Shown here one piece after another: positions 32,430-36,604 of a stretch of DNA of 36,604 nt (positions are counted from its first letter, which is position 1; every line of letters starts with the position of its first letter). This DNA comes from an uncultured Lachnospiraceae bacterium (GTDB lineage Bacteria > Bacillota > Clostridia > Lachnospirales > Lachnospiraceae). The translations under genes were made by a program, and so were the position numbers. The notes under the pieces were generated by a model, which was given only the letters and a program-made list of their open reading frames with translations, was not told where the DNA came from and searched no databases. Location of the stretch: the NCBI GenBank assembly GCA_902797675.1, contig CADBTR010000038.1, forward strand, positions 1-36,604, read 5' to 3'.

Positions 32430-33448
32430 AAGGTTACTCCCTTTTCTCCGGATTCCACCTCTCCGATCACGAAAGCGCGCTCGCCTGCGGCATTGATCGC
32501 AGCGATGGTTTTATCTGTATTGGCACTGTCCACTGCAAGAACCATGCCCACACCCATATTAAAGGTATTATACATCATCTGTTCTTCGATATCTCCGTCT
32601 ACAGAGAGCATTCTGAAAATCGGCGGAACCTCATAGCTGTTCTTTTTCACAACTGCCCTCACGCCGTCATGAAGCATTCTCGGAATATTCTCATAAAAAC
32701 CGCCGCCGGTGATATGGCTGCAGCCCTTTACCCGGATTCCCGCATCCTTGACCGCTTTCATAGCCTTTACATAAATCTTCGTCGGCACGATCAATGTCTC
32801 TCCAAGTGTTGTGCCCAACGACTCATAATATGTATTCACGGCATCTTCCGTCATCTTAAATACATTTCTCACAAGAGAAAAGCCGTTGCTGTGAACGCCG
32901 CTGGAAGCAATGCCGACCAAAGTATCACCGGGATTGATATCCGCGCCGGTGATCAATTCTTTCTTTTCCACAACACCTACCGCAAAGCCTGCGATATCAT
33001 ATTCATCCACCGGATAAAAGCCCGGCATCTCTGCAGTCTCACCGCCGACCAGAGCAGCTCCTGCCTGAATGCAGCCGTCAGCCACACCCTTTACGATGGT
33101 AGCGATCTTCTCCGGCTCATTCTTTCCGCATGCAATATAATCAAGGAAAAACAGTGGTTCTCCGCCGGCGCATGCAACATCATTCACGCACATTGCCACC
33201 GCATCGATACCCACCGTATCATGTCTGTTCATCAGAAAAGCGAGTTTTAACTTTGTTCCCACGCCATCTGTTCCGGAAAGCAGCACCGGTTCTTCCATAT
33301 TCTTGATCTTCGTCATATCAAAAGCGCCCGAAAATCCGCCCAGACCGCCAAGCACCTCGGCTCTCATTGTCTTTTTCACATGTTCCTTCATCAATTCCAC
33401 TGACTGATATCCGGCTTCAATATCCACTCCGGCTTTCTTGTAATCCAT
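32423..33448 (-). CDS. purM: phosphoribosylformylglycinamidine cyclo-ligase (AIR synthetase)
   Basis: A 341-aa enzyme of step 5 that closes the imidazole ring of FGAM to give AIR. Diagnostic segments are DYKKAGVDIEAGYQSVELMK at the N-terminus, LSGTDGVGTKLKLAF, GGETAEMPGFYP and GCSHITGGGFYENIPRML. It is the PurM superfamily member with a normal single-chain length. It follows purE by 23 bases with an AGGA site and overlaps purN at its 3' end. Its substrate comes from PurL, encoded about 13 kb downstream in this window. Confidence 0.97.
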   Translation of the reverse strand: MDYKKAGVDIEAGYQSVELMKEHVKKTMRAEVLGGLGGFSGAFDMTKIKNMEEPVLLSGTDGVGTKLKLAFLMNRHDTVGIDAVAMCVNDVACAGGEPLFFLDYIACGKNEPEKIATIVKGVADGCIQAGAALVGGETAEMPGFYPVDEYDIAGFAVGVVEKKELITGADINPGDTLVGIASSGVHSNGFSLVRNVFKMTEDAVNTYYESLGTTLGETLIVPTKIYVKAMKAVKDAGIRVKGCSHITGGGFYENIPRMLHDGVRAVVKKNSYEVPPIFRMLSVDGDIEEQMMYNTFNMGVGMVLAVDSANTDKTIAAINAAGERAFVIGEVESGEKGVTLC

Positions 33449-33471
33449 CTTCTAAATCCTCGTCTTTCTGA

Positions 33472-33978
33472 TTATTTCTTATATTCCTTATAACCAACTT
33501 CTTCAAGCTTCTCTTTTTTCGCAACAACCCCCTGCTTCATTTCTTCTGAATAAGCCTTAAGTTTTTCCAGAAGCTCCGGATCAGAAGTTGCAAGAATCTT
33601 GGCTGCCAGAAGTCCTGCATTCTTTCCGCCGTCAATCGCAACAGTTGCCACCGGAATCCCGCTCGGCATCTGCACAATGGAATAAAGAGAATCCACACCG
33701 CCTAATGCCTTTGTGTGGATCGGTACTCCCACAACCGGCATCGGAAATAATGCTGCGCACATTCCCGGCAAATGAGCGGCTCCTCCTGCCCCTGCAATAA
33801 TCACTTTGATTCCTTTTGATTCTGCCGACTTCGCCCAATCAAAGAAGATATCCGGCATTCTGTGCGCCGAGATGATCGTCATCTCGTAGTCAATACCGAG
33901 TTCCTCCAAAACGGCTGCGGCCTTGCCCATGATATCCAGGTCTGAATCGCTGCCCATAACAATTCCTACTTTAGCCAT
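33472..33978 (-). CDS. purE: N5-carboxyaminoimidazole ribonucleotide mutase
   Basis: A 168-aa class I PurE that converts N5-CAIR to CAIR. It opens KVGIVMGSDSDLD and contains the SAHRMPD catalytic loop and IAGAGGAAHLPGM, all family signatures. The frame extends 20 codons further upstream (to 34038), but the ATG at 33978, with AAGGAG nine bases before it, matches the universal PurE start. PurK, the usual partner that makes N5-CAIR, is not in the window. It is the first gene of the purE-M-N-D unit, with a well-spaced promoter 85-110 bases upstream. Confidence 0.96.
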   Translation of the reverse strand: MAKVGIVMGSDSDLDIMGKAAAVLEELGIDYEMTIISAHRMPDIFFDWAKSAESKGIKVIIAGAGGAAHLPGMCAALFPMPVVGVPIHTKALGGVDSLYSIVQMPSGIPVATVAIDGGKNAGLLAAKILATSDPELLEKLKAYSEEMKQGVVAKKEKLEEVGYKEYKK

Positions 33979-34061
33979 GCTTTCATTCTCCTTATATAAC
34001 AATAGTTTTACTATCTGACTAAAATGATTTCTGCACACAAGTGCAAAAGTCTCTAGTCTCT

Positions 34062-34090
34062 ATTTTACTTCATAACCCATTTTAAGTCAA
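34062..34090 (-). promoter_or_regulatory. sigma-A-type promoter of purE-purM-purN-purD
   Basis: TTGACT (34085-34090) and TAAAAT (34062-34067) on the minus strand are 17 bases apart. The leader of about 80 bases contains a small GCAC/GTGC stem but nothing resembling a purine riboswitch or a Bacillus PurR box. Confidence 0.75.
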
Positions 34091-34115
34091 TGTTTTATTT
34101 TTCCACTCATTGACT
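34085..34115. repeat. 8-bp inverted repeat overlapping the purE -35
   Basis: AGTCAATG (34085-34092) and CATTGACT (34108-34115) are exact inverted copies around 15 bases. One arm coincides with the -35 element and the other with the stop of the upstream aminopeptidase gene. It could be a repressor site or a chance dyad; no T-run follows, so it is not a terminator. Confidence 0.4.
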
Positions 34116-36141
34116 ATTTTTCCTCAAAAGGAAGATTCAGTTCCTCTGTTCCGGCGAGAACAAAGCGTCCGTCGCGGATAATCGTGATTTTTTCACCCGT
34201 TCCGGTTACTGCCGAGATTTCTCCGATCTCATCATAAGGGATCGTAATATCCGTATGACAGCCAAAATAAGCCTCTCCCGTTTTTTCTTTCCGCAACGCG
34301 GAGATCTCGTTTTCCTTCGCGATAATCTCTTTTCCGTCCGGATTATAAGTTTTTTCATCCTCCTCGTGGCTGTAACAGGTATCACCCACGGCAAAGTGAG
34401 GTCCCATCTTTTCTACGATCAGGATCGGCATCTTGTATACAATCTTATGTTTTCCGGCGATCACATAAGCTGTCGTATTCGTGCCGATGGCGAATTCTCC
34501 AATAGGAAGACTCTCTCTGAACTTCAACAGATTTTCCCGGATGAATTTCTGATTTTTTTCCTCCGTATCAAAATTATCGCAGGTATATCCCGTTATCTTT
34601 CCGTCCTTGAAATCAAGTTTCAGATTCACATATTTCAATCCGTTTAAATATACTTCACTGACATTGAGCACGCCCTCCGTTCCGGCAAGCACCGGCGAAG
34701 TGAATACCTCTCCCAGCGGAATATTGACGTCCGCAACGCAATTTTCAAAATTTGTCTGATGATCCGGATCCGTCAAAGGATGGAGCTGTACTTTCATATC
34801 CGTACAATTATCGCCTCTGCCCTTTACGATCACAGATTCTCCGCAGTCCAGCACATCAATTATGTTCTTTTGAATCCCGCTGTATTTTGCAGAATCCAGA
34901 TTATTGATTCTGATGGTATCTTCAAAGATTTCCTCATAGTTCTCGCCGATCTCCGGAATCGGATACGCGATAATGGTAAAACTGCGCTCCTCTCCTTTGA
35001 TATATTTATAATAAATCTGAACATATTCCGTCTGATATCTGACTCTCTGAGGGCGCTGTTTCTCATCCAGCGTGATCGCCTCTTCCTTCTCTGCCGGAGT
35101 AAACGGATTTTCCCCGAATGTTTCCAGCACAGCAGGTCCCGCCATAAAATCCGCCGGTTCTTTTCTGGACTCAAATGCATTCCGCACTGCCTCCAGCTTA
35201 TGATTCACAAGATGTTTATCGAGAATCAGTCCCTGATCGTCCTTGTGATCGTAAGTACACTGGCGGTTTTCCGGAGTGGAGGAAACGCCTTTGCAGCAGA
35301 TCACCGTATGAAGTCCCATCGCCTCAAATTGTCTGACCGCCGCCCGTACCATACGTTCAAATCCCACGGCATAACGGATCTCCACCGTTTTTTTCTTTCC
35401 GAGATCTTTTCCCGCAAGTTCAAAACCTTTCCGATACCCCTCCGTAAAGGTTTTTGCCATGGAATTCACTTTTTCCTCTGAAAAGGAAGCAAAAAGTCCG
35501 GCTGTTTTTCTCTCATTATCGCTAATATGCAATCCGTAATAATACAGATATTTTTCATCATTCAGATCCGCATCCATCACAAGGTCCCGATATACCGAAT
35601 ATTTTTCATCCAGCATTTCGTCTAAAGAAATATCCGCATAATACTGCGCATAATCATGCTCAAACCAGTAAATCGTATTCTTTAATTCTTTTTTTCCCTC
35701 TCCGCTTTCAAACAGATTATACAGCCGGATCAGAAGCTCCATATATAATACCAGTTCTTTTAACCGCTGTACGATTGCCGCCGTAATTCCTTTTCTTATG
35801 CAAAAAGCCACGTAGCAGAGTGCCTGTCCTGTTTCTTTTCCAAACACCGACACGCTGTATGCGGGATTCAAATAACTTTCCTCATAGTTTTCTTTCGGCT
35901 CTGCGTAGAGGATCCGGTTCTTTTCTCTTAATTCTTCTACCGTAAACTGCTCATAATCTCCATATTGCACCTGTTCATAGAGATTTGCAAGAGTCAGCAG
36001 AAATTCCGCCTCTTTCTTAAAATACGAGCGGTAAGGTTCTTCCAGAACATCCTCCCCGGCGATTCCCCGGATCCGGTTCAATGCCAGTTCATAGCGCTCG
36101 CTGACTGCGATATTTTCCTCCAAATACGCCATTTTATTCAT
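34114..36141 (-). CDS. M29-type aminopeptidase with long N-terminal extension
   Basis: A protein of about 675 aa. The C-terminal half, from about residue 330, matches metallo-aminopeptidases of family M29 (AmpS/AmpT). Likely metal ligands are visible, numbered from the chosen start: E478 in PLGEVFTSP, E549 in GEFAIG, H582 in GPHFAVG and H629/D631 in CHTDI. M29 enzymes are usually near 410 aa, so about 250-300 residues at the N-terminus are extra. They are helical, rich in Tyr and Glu, and unrecognised. An ATG four codons upstream (36153) directly abuts AAAGG with no spacer, so the ATG at 36141, eight bases after AAAGGATGA, is preferred. The enzyme would release N-terminal amino acids in the cytoplasm; there is no signal peptide. 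Confidence 0.83.
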   Translation of the reverse strand: MNKMAYLEENIAVSERYELALNRIRGIAGEDVLEEPYRSYFKKEAEFLLTLANLYEQVQYGDYEQFTVEELREKNRILYAEPKENYEESYLNPAYSVSVFGKETGQALCYVAFCIRKGITAAIVQRLKELVLYMELLIRLYNLFESGEGKKELKNTIYWFEHDYAQYYADISLDEMLDEKYSVYRDLVMDADLNDEKYLYYYGLHISDNERKTAGLFASFSEEKVNSMAKTFTEGYRKGFELAGKDLGKKKTVEIRYAVGFERMVRAAVRQFEAMGLHTVICCKGVSSTPENRQCTYDHKDDQGLILDKHLVNHKLEAVRNAFESRKEPADFMAGPAVLETFGENPFTPAEKEEAITLDEKQRPQRVRYQTEYVQIYYKYIKGEERSFTIIAYPIPEIGENYEEIFEDTIRINNLDSAKYSGIQKNIIDVLDCGESVIVKGRGDNCTDMKVQLHPLTDPDHQTNFENCVADVNIPLGEVFTSPVLAGTEGVLNVSEVYLNGLKYVNLKLDFKDGKITGYTCDNFDTEEKNQKFIRENLLKFRESLPIGEFAIGTNTTAYVIAGKHKIVYKMPILIVEKMGPHFAVGDTCYSHEEDEKTYNPDGKEIIAKENEISALRKEKTGEAYFGCHTDITIPYDEIGEISAVTGTGEKITIIRDGRFVLAGTEELNLPFEEK

Positions 36142-36163
36142 TCTATCACTCATCCTTTCCCGA

Positions 36164-36478
36164 TCATATTCCGATCATGATCATAAGCAAAATAAACAGA
36201 CATAAAATCGCATTTCCCACAGATCCCACCCAGGAGAAACCATGAAAAACATCTTCATCCTTCAGGCTGTTCAGTCCGAGAAATAATCCGATCGCAGCCG
36301 ACAAAAGGCAGCCCGTCCCCATCACGCCGACCATCACGCCGCCGTTTCCTCCGGCTCGAAAGGAAAGATAGAGCCCGTAAACCAGCATTGCCAATGCTGT
36401 CGCAAGGAGCAATGCAGAAGCCACCCCCCGCCGCGGTATATATTTATCCGTGAATTTATAATGTTTTCTTTTCCACAT
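36164..36478 (-). CDS. small membrane protein, possibly DUF6142
   Basis: A 104-aa protein with a basic N-terminus (W-K-R-K-H-Y-K-F-T-D-K) and three hydrophobic segments at about residues 19-42, 46-68 and 82-103. It resembles a family of small clostridial membrane proteins I recall as DUF6142, but that match is from memory and uncertain. Function is unknown. The GGAG site eight bases before the ATG supports the start. It ends just before the M29 aminopeptidase gene, so the two are probably co-transcribed. Confidence 0.68.
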   Translation of the reverse strand: MWKRKHYKFTDKYIPRRGVASALLLATALAMLVYGLYLSFRAGGNGGVMVGVMGTGCLLSAAIGLFLGLNSLKDEDVFHGFSWVGSVGNAILCLFILLMIMIGI

Positions 36479-36519
36479 AAAGCAGCTCCATATTTTAACT
36501 TACCTTTTCGGCTTGTCGC

Positions 36520-36596
36520 TTTGAATGTCGCATGGCTTTAGCCCTGCGACCTGCTTGCTGCCAACGGCAGCAATTCCCGTAGGTCGGAGATTCAAA
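36520..36596. repeat. nested palindromic element at the window end
   Basis: TTTGAAT (36520-36526) pairs with ATTCAAA (36590-36596) and encloses two strong hairpins. One is GTCGCAtGGCT/AGCCcTGCGAC (36527-36550). The other is TTGCTGCC with GGCAGCAA around AAC (36555-36573), an exact eight-bp stem. CGACCT and AGGTCG offer a further alternative pairing. It may be a dispersed palindromic repeat or a structured RNA, and it probably extends past the window edge. It is not a tRNA by any standard arm pattern. Confidence 0.6.
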
Positions 36597-36604
36597 CTCC
36601 CACC

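Noticed and set aside
33979-34061. Purine riboswitch upstream of purE
   Set aside because: The leader is too short and lacks the conserved junction bases; only a small GCAC/GTGC stem is present.
34759-35481. A 240-codon open frame on the plus strand
   Set aside because: Antisense to the aminopeptidase gene, with no recognisable domain or start signal.
36540-36604. Possible tRNA 3' half (GGAGATTCAAACTCC followed by CCACC)
   Set aside because: The T-arm lacks the G53-C61 pair and has mismatches; no anticodon or D-arm can be placed. The bases belong to the nested palindromes instead.
1-36604. CRISPR array, transposase, integrase or phage genes
   Set aside because: No regularly spaced repeats and no matching proteins were seen on either strand.

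Overview
The window is a gene-dense bacterial chromosome segment with moderate GC. Every convincing gene reads on the minus strand, consistent with replication-transcription co-orientation. Strong AGGAGG-type ribosome sites, sigma-A-like promoters, ClpC, a single-chain PurL and several small proteins of gut-clostridial character point to an anaerobic Clostridia member, most likely Lachnospiraceae. That placement is inference from gene content, not from a marker-gene tree.

In transcription order, from high to low coordinates, the layout is as follows. (1) 36.5-34.1 kb: a small membrane protein and an M29-type aminopeptidase with a long N-terminal extension. (2) 34.1-30.5 kb: a promoter followed by purE-purM-purN-purD. 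(3) 30.5-26.6 kb: a two-gene surface module. One protein is a secreted cell-wall hydrolase ending in a dockerin; the next is a signal-peptide protein with an N-terminal cohesin and a C-terminal membrane anchor. (4) 26.6-22.3 kb: clpC, a conserved hypothetical and radA. (5) 22.2-12.7 kb: a soluble chemoreceptor-like protein, a DUF5662-like protein, a 76-aa protein, a DUF1461/Lit-like membrane protein overlapping purL, then purL, glgB and mscS. (6) 12.7-9.1 kb: an SDR oxidoreductase, then rpsO-pnp with its own promoter, a long leader, an intercistronic hairpin and a good terminator. (7) 9.15-8.9 kb: a structured palindromic spacer, then a near-consensus promoter with a Rex-like operator. (8) 8.9-0 kb: an operon of a malate-type LDH-fold dehydrogenase, fumC, hdrB-hdrC-hdrA and flxD-flxC-flxB-flxA, running on into a gene cut by the window edge.

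Two systems stand out. The first is the redox operon. The LDH-fold enzyme carries Arg at the specificity position, so it is predicted to interconvert oxaloacetate and malate, and fumarase then makes fumarate. The same transcript encodes an NADH-linked flavin-bifurcating Flx-Hdr complex, apparently under NADH/NAD+ control by Rex. The second is the adjacent cohesin and dockerin genes. They look like a minimal cellulosome-style pair whose cargo is a peptidoglycan hydrolase rather than a plant-polysaccharide enzyme, giving a plausible way to tether an autolysin at the cell surface.

The remaining genes are housekeeping: purine synthesis, glycogen branching, protein quality control, recombination, RNA decay and osmotic protection. 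No CRISPR array, tRNA, rRNA, transposase or phage gene was seen. The only gene-free stretch over 300 bases (8892-9216) holds the promoter, the operator, the palindromic element and the pnp terminator.
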